Assembly: GCA_032718865.1 (NCBI GenBank)
Contig: JALUTQ010000032.1
Span: 372,001 to 436,000, forward strand
DNA: 64,000 nucleotides
Reading direction: 5' to 3'
Source of the DNA: Tilletia caries
Taxonomy: Eukaryota; Basidiomycota; Exobasidiomycetes; Tilletiales; Tilletiaceae
Shown here: piece by piece, positions 40,861 through 52,155 of the stretch
Position numbering within the stretch: the stretch's first letter is position 1
How the letters are laid out: each line of letters starts with the position of its first letter
Notes under the pieces: generated by a model
Database searches by the model: none
Told to the model about the DNA's origin: nothing
Seen by the model: the letters and a program-made list of their open reading frames with translations, nothing else
Position numbers and translations under genes: made by a program

Positions 40861-41659
40861 ATGGTCGCTGCTCTCACTGGTGCTGTGAGTTTTTCACATT
40901 GCGACGGGGAGGCAGAGCTGTCGTAAATGCTGGTCGTCGCCGCACCGCCCCCCGCTGACTCCTTCTTCTGTCTTCTCCTTCTTCCCTTCCCATCGCCGCT
41001 TCTGTCCTCGCGCCCCGCCATCCCTGCCGCCGGACGTTCCTTCAACAGCTCCGCGGTGCGGTCCGATCTTCGGTTTCCGCCTCTGCTTTCTCACGATCCA
41101 TCTCCACATCGGCCACAGCCAACAAGGGTGCGCACTCCCCCCCTCATTCGCGCTATATGCGCACTCAGTGCGGCTGCTTCTGATGGAGCTTTTTGATCAC
41201 TAAGTACCCATTCACTTTCTCTGATCACATCTGCAGACTTTGTGCAAGAGCTGTACCTCCGTGAGCTCAAGGGCTACAAGGCACCCCCCAAGGTGAGTTC
41301 CGACCGCTCCCGGCGTTCACTCTCGTCCGCGGCCCACTACACATGCGGATGGCCTGGCTCGTCGCAACGTTACTCATCAACAAAATCCTCTCCTCTTTAT
41401 TTGAATCCGCTTCTCGCAGGCTGCGGACGCACACGTCGGCCAAGTGCGGGACTTCCACGCTCCCTCAGCACCCAAGGCACCCGCCGCCCCCGCCGCTGCC
41501 GAGCTCAGCTCCCAACTGGATGCCTACGCCAAGGAGGAGCCCGAGCTTGCTGCTCCCACCAAGAGCACCTCCAGCGAGGGTTCTCTGACCGAGAGCGGTG
41601 ACGCCGCTGCCTTCCTCAGGGAGGCCGCTGCCGACGTGCCCAAGGACAACCACCACTAG
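40861..41659 (+). CDS. ATP14: F1Fo-ATP synthase subunit h
   Basis: Peripheral-stalk subunit of mitochondrial ATP synthase. Exons 40861..40884, 41049..41127, 41237..41292, 41420..41659 give 132 residues. MVAALTGA and a Ser/Arg-rich stretch (AFSRSISTSATANK) form the presequence; the family hallmark DFVQELYLRELKGYK follows directly after an intron. The rest is Ala/Pro/Glu-rich with an acidic C-terminus, as in yeast Atp14. The second intron boundary was chosen because only that acceptor (41048) keeps the phase into DFVQEL. Confidence 0.9.
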
Positions 41660-42150
41660 GCTGGGTCCGCTCCACTCTAGAACTACGCCCAGCTCTTGTG
41701 TCTTCACTCTTCAAAATCGCATACGCACAGACGGGCAGACACGCCCAATGTTGAACTACACTCCTGATCAACACGCTCATCTGGCTACGACCCTCCAATG
41801 AATCTGGATCAATCTGAAAACAAGACATGTACTCGTTTCCGCTGGTGGCTGGCTACAAACGTCGGGGGAGAGGCTTGAAAGGGCAGAAGTGGGCACTGTA
41901 TAGCCTCAGCGAGTCCAGAAAGTATACATCCGCCATGTTCTAGGGATTCATTGACCATTACGCCTATATTTACAAAGAGAAGGAGCTCGAGACGCGGATG
42001 CACAGACAAGAACCCTGGGCGTCAGGATTCAGGACACCGCTCGAACATTGGCAGTCAGGGCCCAGAAGAGAAATAACCTGGCGCCACCGCGAAACAGCAT
42101 CAGGCCGCCGTAGGGGGAGGGCGTCGGTCCAGAAGATCGCAACCCCGGGC
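41660..42150. other. Convergent 3' intergenic region (ATP14 / SFT2)
   Basis: Untranslated 3' regions only; nothing further recognised. Confidence 0.45.
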
Positions 42151-43117
42151 TCAGATGGGAAGCAGTGAAGCACCACCGCGGACAATCATTCGCCCCATTA
42201 CTCGGAGTGTTGCTAGACCGCCAGGGAAGTACGCGGCGAGGTAGACGACGAGGGTGACGACTTGAACCACGGCCGCGGCTAGTGTCGGTATGAGCCATCG
42301 TGGGCCGAGACAGAAGTAGAGCGTGAGCGCGAGGGAGGTGAAGTACCTGTATGATAGACCATAACGTGATCTTAGCATGCCGACGATAAAGGAAGGAAGG
42401 AAGGAAGGAGAAGAAGAGGCACACTTACGCTATTGAGAAGGGTAGTCTTGCTGGACTGAGAATGTGCTTCAAATGCGCAATAGGTCCAGTCAAGAGGGCG
42501 AACCTGGGATGTGCAATCGAAGATTCCCTACAAGTCAGCGGAGCGAATCCAAAGACACAAGCGTATAGCATATACTCACCCAAACATGAAAAGCAGACTG
42601 CCTGCGCTGAATGCGAGTGCAAACTTGTGCGGTCTGAAAGGGAAGATCAGGGGGTTGAGGTAGATGAAGGAGAAGATGAAGCAGACGAGGGATCCTGCAA
42701 GACATGCAAGGAAGCCGAGGAATCTGAGGGCAGCAAGCGGGCAAAGGACTGAAATGTCAGTACTCCAACCACGCACACTACTGCTGGTACCGGCTGCTGC
42801 CGATATAGGTCGCAAAAATGCGCATACATGCGGATCGCTTCGCAGCACGCACCTGTCCCATCGGCTCAGACTGATAAAAGCCTCCTCTTCGTTCGTGCGC
42901 TCGGCGCTCCGTAGCGGTACGTAGCCCGATAGGCTGCTTGTCACCGTGGACAGGTACGACGGCTGTGGTTGGGAGTCATCCTGGCGAGAGGATGCCCACC
43001 GGAAACCTGTGAGATTCACTAAGGAGGTCAGCGAACACACAGGCTCTTCTGAAGCGGGAGGATTTTCACACACGCACCGGATAGCTGGGAGCGGAAGTTG
43101 GACTCTGTTGAAGGCAT
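42151..43117 (-). CDS. SFT2: SFT2-like Golgi vesicle transport protein
   Basis: Four-helix membrane protein of the Got1/Sft2 family acting in endosome-to-Golgi and intra-Golgi fusion. Exons 43078..43117, 42853..43006, 42580..42723, 42429..42503, 42151..42346 give 202 residues. The N-terminal ~65 residues are cytosolic; four hydrophobic segments follow (FLGFLACLAGSLVCFIFSFI; FALAFSAGSLLFMFGFALL; a YFTSLALTLYFCLG block; TLAAAVVQVVTLVVYLAAYF), with the family motifs HILSPARLPFSIAYF and YFPGGLATLR. The intron 42724..42852 is in an open frame and could be retained without a stop, but the Sft2 alignment needs WDR joined to FLGFL. Confidence 0.9.
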
Positions 43118-43468
43118 GCTGGCGGCGCGCGGGAGTCTCTTGCTCTCCAGGCGATGCTGATCTTCACTTATTCAAGGTATCAATGAATGCTTTGGCCCCC
43201 GTCACCAACCCTGCCGCTGAGCTCGACCTCGCTGCGGACGCACTGAGCTTCGCCCGATTCGAACACGCGGTCACGTGATGAGTCTAGCTTCGAACGGATC
43301 GCCGCGTTTTCCGTTGCACGTCCAGAAGAAATGAGTGCGAGAGGTCAGAGGACCGACTGACCGAGGTTGAGGAAGGTCATCAGCATGGCGCTTCCTCAAA
43401 CGCAGTGAAGACCGGCCTGCTCCCAAGGCAGCTCAGGGTTAGAAGGCGGGAACAGGGTCTCATGACCG

Positions 43469-46400
43469 ATGGCAGGCGTCTTCCGGCCAGCCCTTCGGTC
43501 CCTGGCTTCTGCGCGCTGCCATGCTCCCATGCCGCCGACCAGCATCGCGGCAAGTGCTTCATCCCAGGCGGAAGGTCAACTCTGGCCTGAGTCCCATGCT
43601 GGACCCAGCAGACTGTCGCAGCCGGCGTCGCGTATAGATCCCAAAGAGCGCTCTCGTGCGCCTTCGTTCATGGCCGGACGCGACCGATCCGAGATGGTCG
43701 CAAAAGGGCACCAAAGCTCGGTCATCAGCAGGCAGCCGGACGTCGCCTTACAATCGCAACCCGCGCGTCTTCCAGGCTATGGCAAGGGCAAGGCGCGGCT
43801 CATCGACGAGGATGACCAGCCCTCCTGGCTCTCCGCGCCAGGACCACCATTTCAGCCTATGCCTACTGGACATCCAGCTCAGCCTTTGCTCTACCTGCCT
43901 TCGCGCAGGGAGCTTCTTGGCGCCATTAGCGATGACTATCTCGGATTCCAGTCTGCCTGGGCAAAAGCCTTCCAACACTCATCTTTCAAGGAGGCCGTCT
44001 CGATTCTACGAAACCATTCAGGCTCGGACGACATCTTTCGCCCAACTCCGCCCAGATTACACAAGCTTGCAAACCTCCTCTTCTTGCGTCTCCTCGACTC
44101 TGTCCAGACCGCACAGGATGTCGAGATCGCGCTGGAATGCACCCGCCTACTCAAGTCGCACGTCGTCTATCACGCATATGCTCTCTCCGTCCTGGCAGAA
44201 CGAGCGCTTCGCGACCTCAAAGCGGCTCATCTCTGCCGGCCCCTGTATGAGCATGCGGCCGCACTTGCCCGCCGCACAGAAGCTTCACACGAGCTTCATT
44301 CTGTACCATCACTCCGACTCGCTACTCGTCAAACCACCCCAAGATTCGCCAGCAAACGAAGGTCCCTCGCATTTCAGCGGGAAAGAAGTTCGCGCCGAAT
44401 TCGCGACATGCGCGTCGTACAAGACCTCCTCCTTCGCCTGGCGTTTCTGCTCCCGAGCGTTCGCGACCTACGCTCGGTGCAGACTGCGCGGTCTCTCCTC
44501 TATCTCGTCACGTCGCGTTGTCGGGTCTCAAGACGGCTATGGGATTCCACTTCGAATTCTGATACCCACGATTGGCGCCCTCCGCGAAGGATTCTGCGCA
44601 TGCTCCATCATATCTCCAGGAGCCGACGACGTATAAGAAGGGCATTCACTCATCCGCCCGAATTTCTAGCGATAATCAGCCGCGCATTCCTAGGCTCCTC
44701 CAGTTTCAATACTTCACCATATTCGGCCGCTGCACTCGATACCACAGTGTTCGTGCCACCACCCTTAATACCGCATCCGATCCGCACATTTACCCCTCGA
44801 CGACGTCGCAATTACCCCAGTCACCTCACGTACTGGCGGGAATCAAGTTGGCTTTCCTGTGATCTAGCACAAGCTTGCGTCGGCATTGTCTCCTTTCTCC
44901 CAGTTGGACACGGCGCGGGGCGGGATCGGATCTGGACTTATGATCTGCAGCCATTACTGATGGCAGCAGTGAGAGAAGAGCGACGGAAGTTGGCGGAGAC
45001 GGCGCTTCAGCAGATCATGCGTCTGGGACTGGCCGATCCGGCCCAAGACGACTCGGGGAAGCTGGTATCGGCACGAGCGAGTCTACCTGCGCAAGCATGT
45101 TTTCGTGCCCGTGCATCCCCTCCCATCAAGATACCAGTGGACGCGTCGGACGTCGAGAGCCAGATCGAACGGGATGCTCGTGAAGCGTACCAGATGTTTA
45201 TCATGCTGCAAAAGATGAACAGGAATGCGCGTCGACCTTACGGTACTCCAAATCCTCGCTCCCAAGCGCCGATGGGCTACTCCCACGCCCTCAGCAACGT
45301 CGTGCACCAAGTAACATCAGGCAGCTCCATCTTGGGGCCCTTAATACCGCCCACAACGCCTTCTCAAACGTTGCAACGGCAGCAGCAATTGCAATCCAGA
45401 GAAGCTCAAATCTACCATACAGCCGCTCGAGGCGTGGAAGTCTTCGCCGAATCATCGCAGTATCAAACCCGCGACATCCTAATATGCTTCGGGATCAACC
45501 ACCACGGCGACGAGCGTCGCGCAACGCTCCACAGGCCCGCAGGCGAGAACCATTCCTTCCGCGCATCAGGTCTTCCGACAAGTATACGCCAGACATCCCA
45601 GGCGTATGTATCGGCCATGCGAGGTTTCGGGAAGCGGGGTGCCTTCCGAGCGTCGGATGCGCTTTTTCGAGCGCTTGTGCGCCGGGCGAGCAGCGAAGAG
45701 TCGCAATACCGTCTGGTGAGATTGGACGGCTCGGTTCTGCGCGAGTTGTGGTTAGCGGTCCAGTTCAGCGCGGTGACGCTGGATCGCCAAGGCAAGAGCA
45801 CTTCGTTCATCTCTCACTACGTCAAGGAGCGTGTGGACCGGATCCTGGCTCTGATCGGCTTGGATGTGAAGGGATCTCGGATGAGCGTGAGCGATTGTAC
45901 GCTCATGCGTGCCATTCGCGTTGAGCCTTCCGCTCCGTTACTGGCGGCGTTGATCCACGGATTGAGGAAATGGGATATGGACGCCTTTGCCGGTCTGGAT
46001 CTGTTCTTCAGCTGCAGGGAACGGTGGCCGCATCTCATTTCCGATGTTAGCGTGCTGGACAGCGTCCTGCTTGCCTCTCAGCGGCTGGTGGCTCTACCAC
46101 GGGGACTTCCGCAACGTCCGAGCGTCTTACTCGACAACGTACTGGACCTTTTCCGACGGCACCTACTCGCTCAGCATCCAAGTCTTTGCAGTCTTACTGG
46201 CCCTTCATGGGGGAAAGTTGGCTCACAAGCGCGGCGAGATGCCAGTGCAAGGACGCGTCGACGAGCTGTGGCGAAGGTTCGGAAGGCGACGGACGAAGTA
46301 GGGCAGTTTGTCGTCAATTTCGATGCTCGCACCTTCCGCAGCTACTTTCTTCTGCTCTCTGCAAAACTTCGGCGCATCCTGATCGAATGTCCACGTCCGA

Positions 46401-46810
46401 TCCCAGGCACCGTCTTGCGCTTCGTCGACGAGCTCGTCCTTGCGCTCGCTTGGATGCGGGAGCTCGGTATCCAACCGGACGTATCGATACTGCGGTCGGT
46501 GTTCCTCCCGCTGAAGTACGTCTACCGGTGCCAGAACCAGCCATGGCCGAAGGGTGTGCAACGCGTGACTATTCGAGAAGCGGATGGGAGGAAGAGGGTC
46601 GCTCGGGATGGGATGGGTCCGCTCAGTGCTTGGATGGACGAGTGGGTGGATGGGGAGCTGCCGAGCATCAAAGACGTCGAGATTGAGAGCGCGAGGTGGG
46701 AGCGTGATCTACTTGCGGAGCGAGAAAGGCGGCAGGTGCCCAGTTCTTCCCCAACATTCCAAGAGGTGAGAAAGGAGGCGATTGACGATGAGGCTTGTTT
46801 CTGTATCTGA
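43469..46810 (+). CDS. Large orphan protein, helical, possibly PPR-like and mitochondrial
   Basis: One uninterrupted 1113-residue frame from the ATG at 43469. The start (MAGVFRPALRSLASARCHAP) is Arg/Ala/Ser-rich and acid-free for ~30 residues, as in a mitochondrial presequence. The protein is basic and helix-rich throughout. The part near residues 950-1000 (LLSAKLRRILIECP ... ELVLALAWMRELGIQPDVSI) resembles a pentatricopeptide helix pair with its GIxPD turn, so an organelle RNA-binding role is possible but unproven. Central Arg-rich segments could hide unrecognised introns. A second open frame at 43656-44636 on the same strand is a composition by-product. Confidence 0.72.
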   Translation: MAGVFRPALRSLASARCHAPMPPTSIAASASSQAEGQLWPESHAGPSRLSQPASRIDPKERSRAPSFMAGRDRSEMVAKGHQSSVISRQPDVALQSQPARLPGYGKGKARLIDEDDQPSWLSAPGPPFQPMPTGHPAQPLLYLPSRRELLGAISDDYLGFQSAWAKAFQHSSFKEAVSILRNHSGSDDIFRPTPPRLHKLANLLFLRLLDSVQTAQDVEIALECTRLLKSHVVYHAYALSVLAERALRDLKAAHLCRPLYEHAAALARRTEASHELHSVPSLRLATRQTTPRFASKRRSLAFQRERSSRRIRDMRVVQDLLLRLAFLLPSVRDLRSVQTARSLLYLVTSRCRVSRRLWDSTSNSDTHDWRPPRRILRMLHHISRSRRRIRRAFTHPPEFLAIISRAFLGSSSFNTSPYSAAALDTTVFVPPPLIPHPIRTFTPRRRRNYPSHLTYWRESSWLSCDLAQACVGIVSFLPVGHGAGRDRIWTYDLQPLLMAAVREERRKLAETALQQIMRLGLADPAQDDSGKLVSARASLPAQACFRARASPPIKIPVDASDVESQIERDAREAYQMFIMLQKMNRNARRPYGTPNPRSQAPMGYSHALSNVVHQVTSGSSILGPLIPPTTPSQTLQRQQQLQSREAQIYHTAARGVEVFAESSQYQTRDILICFGINHHGDERRATLHRPAGENHSFRASGLPTSIRQTSQAYVSAMRGFGKRGAFRASDALFRALVRRASSEESQYRLVRLDGSVLRELWLAVQFSAVTLDRQGKSTSFISHYVKERVDRILALIGLDVKGSRMSVSDCTLMRAIRVEPSAPLLAALIHGLRKWDMDAFAGLDLFFSCRERWPHLISDVSVLDSVLLASQRLVALPRGLPQRPSVLLDNVLDLFRRHLLAQHPSLCSLTGPSWGKVGSQARRDASARTRRRAVAKVRKATDEVGQFVVNFDARTFRSYFLLLSAKLRRILIECPRPIPGTVLRFVDELVLALAWMRELGIQPDVSILRSVFLPLKYVYRCQNQPWPKGVQRVTIREADGRKRVARDGMGPLSAWMDEWVDGELPSIKDVEIESARWERDLLAERERRQVPSSSPTFQEVRKEAIDDEACFCI

Positions 46811-47255
46811 TCCATTCTCTTACCCAGTAATCTGCAGATCGAGCCGACGGATGATGCGATGATGCCTCGGAGACGTAGATGCGATCGTACCTGCTGCGGC
46901 ACCTCTCGCTGAACGGATGCCCAAGGACAGCTCCTTGTTTTTTCACAGCCGGATGCTCGAATAGCATGTACCATACCGCTCAATTGCAAGCCCAACCAAG
47001 ACATATCTGCCCCGCTTGCGTTTCTGGAGGGCTTCTGATGAACTGCCTGACTTGTGAACGCTGTGAACATGTGAACTGGTGAATCTTGCGCCCAGTAACT
47101 GGACTACATACTACATACCGTTCCTCATGGCCAGTTCCTTGAAATGGCCGCTGAACGGCAGACTCTACCCACTCTTCCCAACCATGCATGACTTGACCAC
47201 GAAGCGCTCCCTCCAACCGGGAACTCTCCATTGTTCTTTCTTTTCTCTCGCAGCG
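46811..47255. other. Intergenic region before SDR-like gene
   Basis: The SDR-like frame stays open upstream to ~47079, and a polypyrimidine-CGCAG acceptor-like sequence ends at 47253, just before the chosen ATG. A 5' leader intron or an extra upstream exon is therefore possible here. Confidence 0.4.
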
Positions 47256-49182
47256 ATGCCAGTCCACGCTGCTGCATGGGCTCTGTCCAGCCTCCTAACC
47301 GTGTCCGTGCTGATTCGTACGGCGTTGGCCATCGTCTTTCTCTCGCTCCTTCGTCAAGTCGCGCACGGGATCAACCCGAACCGGGTGCTCGACCGCCTGA
47401 TCTCCGAATCGCATCAGGCCCATCATGCGGACGAGGAGAAGTCGAGTGCACCTGTAGATAGTGAAACGGAAGAGCGGTTGAGACGGCTCAATGCGGCTCG
47501 GAGGCCGGATGTGTTGCCGCCTAAGTTGGCGCCTGTGAGGGATCTGCACGGACGGGTGTTCATCCTCGCCTCGGGTGGACTTGACACGCCTGTCGGTCTA
47601 CAGCTCGCAGATGCTCTGGTGCGGCGGGGAGCCCAGCTCATCCTGCTCGACCCGCGACCCCTGTCCCATCCCGCCGTGCTTCAGCTCGTTCACCTGCTTC
47701 GCTCGGCTCAAGACGGCGGTGGCGGCGATAACCTGCAAGACCCAACTGCGGAGGCGGGAGCTGTGGACGAAAATCAACTTGTGTATGCGGAACAATGCGA
47801 CCTTGCGGATCTTCAGTCGGTTGATGCTTTTGTGAAGAAGTGGGAGGAGCTTCTTCGACGCGGCGGCGGCGGTGGAGGAGGTGGGCAGCCTTTGGATCCT
47901 AGGACGGCTCAGACGGACGGTGTCGACGCAAGCTCGCTTCAAGCCATGTCGAGCCCCGCCCGTCGGCTGGACAGCATTATCTTTCTCCCAGCAAGGCCGG
48001 CGTACTCTCTTGGCTCTCGACGCAGTGTAGTCAGCTATCAGCTCAAGAATGAGGACAACCCTACGACTACTTCAACAAATCCGGGAAACAAATCGTCGTC
48101 GAACGGTAGCGATGGGGACCTGCAAGTGGAAACCGAACATGCTCTTGCCTTGGGCAGACTGCATCTCATTCTCTCCCTGGTTCCCTCCCTGAGCACGCTA
48201 CCTCGAGAGCGCGATATTCGAATCGTCAACGCCGTCGGACCTTGGTACGCAGCTGCGGCGGCTATAGCCTCGCGAGCGACGCCACCAACCGTGCAAGAAA
48301 AGCAAAAGCCCTCGTCAGATGATGCCTCCTCGCCTCCGCCTGGCTTTACGAGCGCTGAGCTAGATTGGCTCGGAACACCTGCTCAGTCTCCATCTCGTCG
48401 GACCTATAAGATGTCGCCATGGTCACCCCATATGCCCAGTGCATTGACAGACATGACCTGGCTCGGCTTATCTACCTACCTCCAACGCCGACTGGACGTC
48501 CTAGCTGGCGAACTGAGCTCCTCATCCTCGTCAAGCTCCAAATTCGCGGGTGATGCCCTGACGGAAGAACTGATGGCATCTCGAAGATCCAGAAGTAACA
48601 TCCGCATCCTGACGGTCTCCATCGGCCTCGAGCGGTCGCAGAGTCTCGCGACCTTCTTGCCTTCCCCAACGTACTTCGCTTCCCCCTCCTCCACAGGTCC
48701 GATCGCAATGCTAGTCAACACAATCTGGCTGATCACACGCTCCATCCTCTGGCTCGCTATCCAACCGCTGGCCTTACTGTTCCTTCGCTCGGCTACGCAC
48801 TCCGCGAACGAAGTGCTCTGGGCCATCCGGGCGCCAATTCGCGCCGGGATGGAGTTGTTGCCTACCCCTGGCGTCCGCTTGGAAGGTGACGGCGATGGTT
48901 CGACCAAGGCGTCTTCTGCGCAGTTGCGACAAGCTGAAGCGGTCGTACCGGGAAAGCTGCACTACCAAGGCAATGTGATTCGGTGAGTCTGGTACTGCCG
49001 GCATGAGTACTTGAGCAACGCTCCTTGCTGACATGTTTTCACTGTCCCTCGGACGGAGCAGGGCGCCTCTCCCGCCTGCTCTGCTGCACGAGGAAGCGTT
49101 GCGAGCTTTGTACCGTCAAGAAGAGGCTCGGGCGCGCTCCATCTTGTCGAAAGCTGCGCCGTTGCCCGCTGCTGCTTCATAA
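47256..49182 (+). CDS. Short-chain dehydrogenase-like membrane protein (DUF1776-like)
   Basis: Exons 47256..48982 and 49062..49182 give 615 residues. An N-terminal membrane anchor (LSSLLTVSVLIRTALAIVFL) precedes a Rossmann-type start HGRVFILASGGLDTPVGLQL ... LILLDPRP, as in fungal SDR-like proteins of the DUF1776 type. Poly-Gly and Ser/Asn-rich inserts expand the domain; a later hydrophobic stretch (MLVNTIWLITRSILWLAIQP) could be a second membrane segment or the C-terminal helix of the fold. A classical YxxxK catalytic pair is not obvious, so catalytic activity is doubtful. The start at 47256 is one of several in-frame choices. Confidence 0.72.
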
Positions 49183-49561
49183 TGGAGTCAAGGACGATGT
49201 TCTCGAAACGCCATATCAACTTGGCAATTCAGTACAGCCCTTTGCCACACGCTTCATAGGCTTGTTCAATCTGAGTGCAAGACAGAGCTGGATGTGTAAT
49301 AGATTGGCGCGATGATGGATTCCAGACGCGAGAGAAGTGAATGCGAAGTAAACTACCGGAGAAGGCCGCGGGATAATAAGAGGGAGAAGTACAGTGTTTT
49401 CCTGGTGAAGACCGAAGACCGTTTCGATCCATGCACGATGTAGCCGATTGTTGTCGTCCTGTATAAGCGTTTCCGAGAGTGAGATTCGTTAGGTATTGTC
49501 TATGTACGAGTGTGTTACTTGATGAAGGGTGATTCCAGGTCCCGTCGTTATGAGGCTATGT

Positions 49562-50840
49562 TCAGATTTGTGGGTCCATCGGAGCTGACCGCTTCGTTTC
49601 TGATGAGATCTGTGCGGTGCCATCGCCTGACCTCTTCTCGTCTTCGGACGCAGTCAGAGCTGGGACGGTAGCATCCTGATGAGTGACTTCAGCATCGTTT
49701 GCTGCGATGTTGGCCTCGTATCCCTCGCGTGTGCGACGGGCCGTCTCATCGATGAGATCCGTCGGCCAGAAGAAGATGTAGGGGGAGATACCGATGAGGA
49801 GGGGCAGGGAGTCGAGGAGGAGGAAATAGGGCTCGTGGGTGACGAGGTTGCCGAAGTAGCCTTCTGCGAGCTCCGCGACACGGTAGAAGCATCGGATCTG
49901 CAAAAGATACCAGACGAGACGGGTCGGTGTGAACTTTCAGTGTTAAGTTCGGGTACAAATTGAAGACTCACAAGGATGAAGACGGAGGAGAAGTAGATGA
50001 GAATCAAGATCCGACCTGTGGGATGACTCCATTTGCTGGAAAAGGTGGGATCGTGGGCAGTGGCAGCGAGTCTTCGGTGTGCCTCGATGGTGAGGACAAC
50101 GAAGAGAAGATAGGAGACAGCCTGGAGGATGATACCGATGAGGAAGATGTTGTCTCCTGCCTTTGCTGTTGCTGGGTCTTTTGCAGTCTCGAGAGCTCCG
50201 CCGGCACCTTGAATGCAGAAGGTGACAATGTCTGAGACGACCCATACTGGGGCCACGACTCTTGGAGAGATGAATGAGAATCTAATGGCAAACAGACGAC
50301 AGGTCAGTGTCACTTAGACGAACGTGGATAATGGATATGCTTTCAGTGGGCCAAAACTCACGCCGACCGGACTTTGTTCTTCTTGGGCTTCTTGGCTCCC
50401 TTGGGTGTGTTCTTGCGCTTGGCCTTTTCTGCGTCTGATTCATCCGCGAATCTTGCGTCGACAGCGATGATCAGCTTGCCAAAGAGGCAGTACATAAAGG
50501 CGAGGAACGCCGAGGGACTGAGGATGATGCAGAGGTCGTGAATGATGAAGAGACCGAGGTCCTCCTGCTTCTGTCGGAGCAGCAGCCTGAGCCAGAACCC
50601 GAGGGACTCGGTCGCGCAGCCGATTGAGAGGCAGAGTCCGAACCATGCTTTATGCGGGGTGAGGCGGACCTGGAAGATGATGGCATAGATGCCATAGAGA
50701 ATGCCGAAGGCGAAGGCGGCCGCAATGGAGGGGACGTACTTGAGGACCGAGAGGGGCTCCAGCGGATAGTCGTCCAAGACGCTCGCCCGTCTTGCCACCT
50801 GGACGACGTCGAAGTAGGACGGAGTGAGGAAGCGGGTCAT
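49562..50840 (-). CDS. RTA1-like seven-helix membrane protein
   Basis: Fungal-specific Rta1/Rsb1 family, linked in yeast to lipid translocation and resistance to toxic lipids or 7-aminocholesterol. Exons 50362..50840, 49972..50281, 49562..49897 give 374 residues with seven hydrophobic segments (first YVPSIAAAFAFGILYGIYAI). The family signature VSDIVTFCIQGAGGALE and the RCFYRVAELAEGYFGNLVTH helix are clear. An unusual Lys-rich loop (KAKRKNTPKGAKKPKKNKVR) sits between helices 4 and 5, just before the first intron. The C-terminal ~60 residues are a hydrophilic cytosolic tail. Substrate unknown. Confidence 0.92.
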
Positions 50841-51180
50841 CGTGCGCTGGCTGGCTGTGAGAGATAGAAGAACGAAGAGGAGGAGGAGGAGGAGGAGGCA
50901 AAAGGATGAACACGCAACAGCGAAAGAGATATAGCGACACACAGATAACTCTTTCAGGAAGTCAGTCGTCGTGAACGTCGTGAGGCAGATCGCAGCGGGA
51001 AACAAACAAAGGAGGCTGCGAGCGCTGAGCTGAGCGCTGAGCTGACTTCTCCTTCCAGGGTCCTGCGCTGATTCCTGCGCTGTCTCTCCCTCTCTTCTTC
51101 TATCTGGAACCTCGAAGTTTGGGCGGAGCTGGCTCAGGCGGCAGCGCGTCAGCTCACAGCGAGGGTCACGCACCGCGGAT

Positions 51181-52145
51181 AACGCATTCATTTGTCGACC
51201 ATTTCTTATTAGTAACAAATGGGGTCATTTGGGGCCCGGGGCCCCCAGGCAAATGCTTTTCCGTCCTGCTTTCCAATGCTTTTTTTTTCGAATGCTTCCA
51301 CAAATGCGAGCATTTGTCAAGCTCAAAAAATGGTCGCGCAAATGACCGCCCTGTGTGTGCATCGGGTATCGGGTGCCGCTCCATCCTCACCAGTGTTGTG
51401 AGTACGGGCCCCGCCCGAACGGGTGACCGTTCGGATAATGGCTTCGGGCGGGTAAAATTGCCACACGGAGTCGCGCGGGCGGGTAGCATTCTCACAGAAA
51501 AAATTCCGGGCATTTCGGGGGGCAACCCGACGACGATTTTGCAGCGCTCGAAGCTGTCGGGCCCTAGTCGTGCCTGCCCCAGCAGCGGGCCGGGCGGGTG
51601 GTGACTGTGAGGATTTTCAAATCGGGCGGGTACAAAAACAGTGAAAACGCCACGTTACCCGGCACTACCCGGTCCGAACCCGCCCGTTACCCGAAACTAA
51701 CAACACTGATCCTCACCGCCTCACCGTTCCTGGCGGCGTCACCCGTTTGTCCGTCTGTGCGGACACCCGTCCGTCCTGCCTCAGGTTGCAGCGCCTGTCC
51801 CTGCACCCTGCCAGCCTGCACACGGGTGACTATATCCTCAGCGTGCCATCTGTTCTCGTCACTCCTATGTAGAAATCGCGTTAAACGACGTTGTTGCGTC
51901 TTTTTTTTCACGATCACCTTGCTCCATTTTGCTGCAGGGACGGTTCGGACTTAACATAAAAAAATTCCACGTGGGCTTCACTAACCATTCGCGGGGAGAA
52001 ACGGCTGTTGCCAACCAGGGACGGTAGACAGCCGGTAACCAGCGGCATGCAAATGAATGGACGGCTTTGAAATGCTCTGAGAAATGCTCGCATTTGGCTA
52101 AAAAATTCAAATGGGTCGATAAATGGTATCATTGGGACCCATTTT
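51181..52145. repeat. Inverted-repeat region with AAATGCGAGCATTT motifs
   Basis: Left part (51181-51350) and right part (52045-52145) share CAAATGCGAGCATTT, GTCGA-CATTT and GGGTC/GACCC pieces in opposite orientation, so they look like the two arms of one degenerate foldback element. A clear hAT MITE (51391-51708) lies inside it. Boundaries are approximate. Confidence 0.45.
51391..51708. mobile_element. 318-bp hAT-type MITE with 8-bp target duplication
   Basis: Starts CAGTGTTGTGAG and ends CTAACAACACTG; the same 8-mer ATCCTCAC flanks it at 51383-51390 and 51709-51716. CAGTGTTG ends and 8-bp duplications are typical of hAT MITEs. The interior has CGGGCGGGTA repeats in both orientations and no coding frame. 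Confidence 0.93.
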
Positions 52146-52155
52146 TCGCCGGACG

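Noticed and set aside
43656..44636. 326-codon plus-strand frame within the 1113-residue gene
   Set aside because: Alternative register of a longer open frame; Ser/Arg-rich with no independent support.
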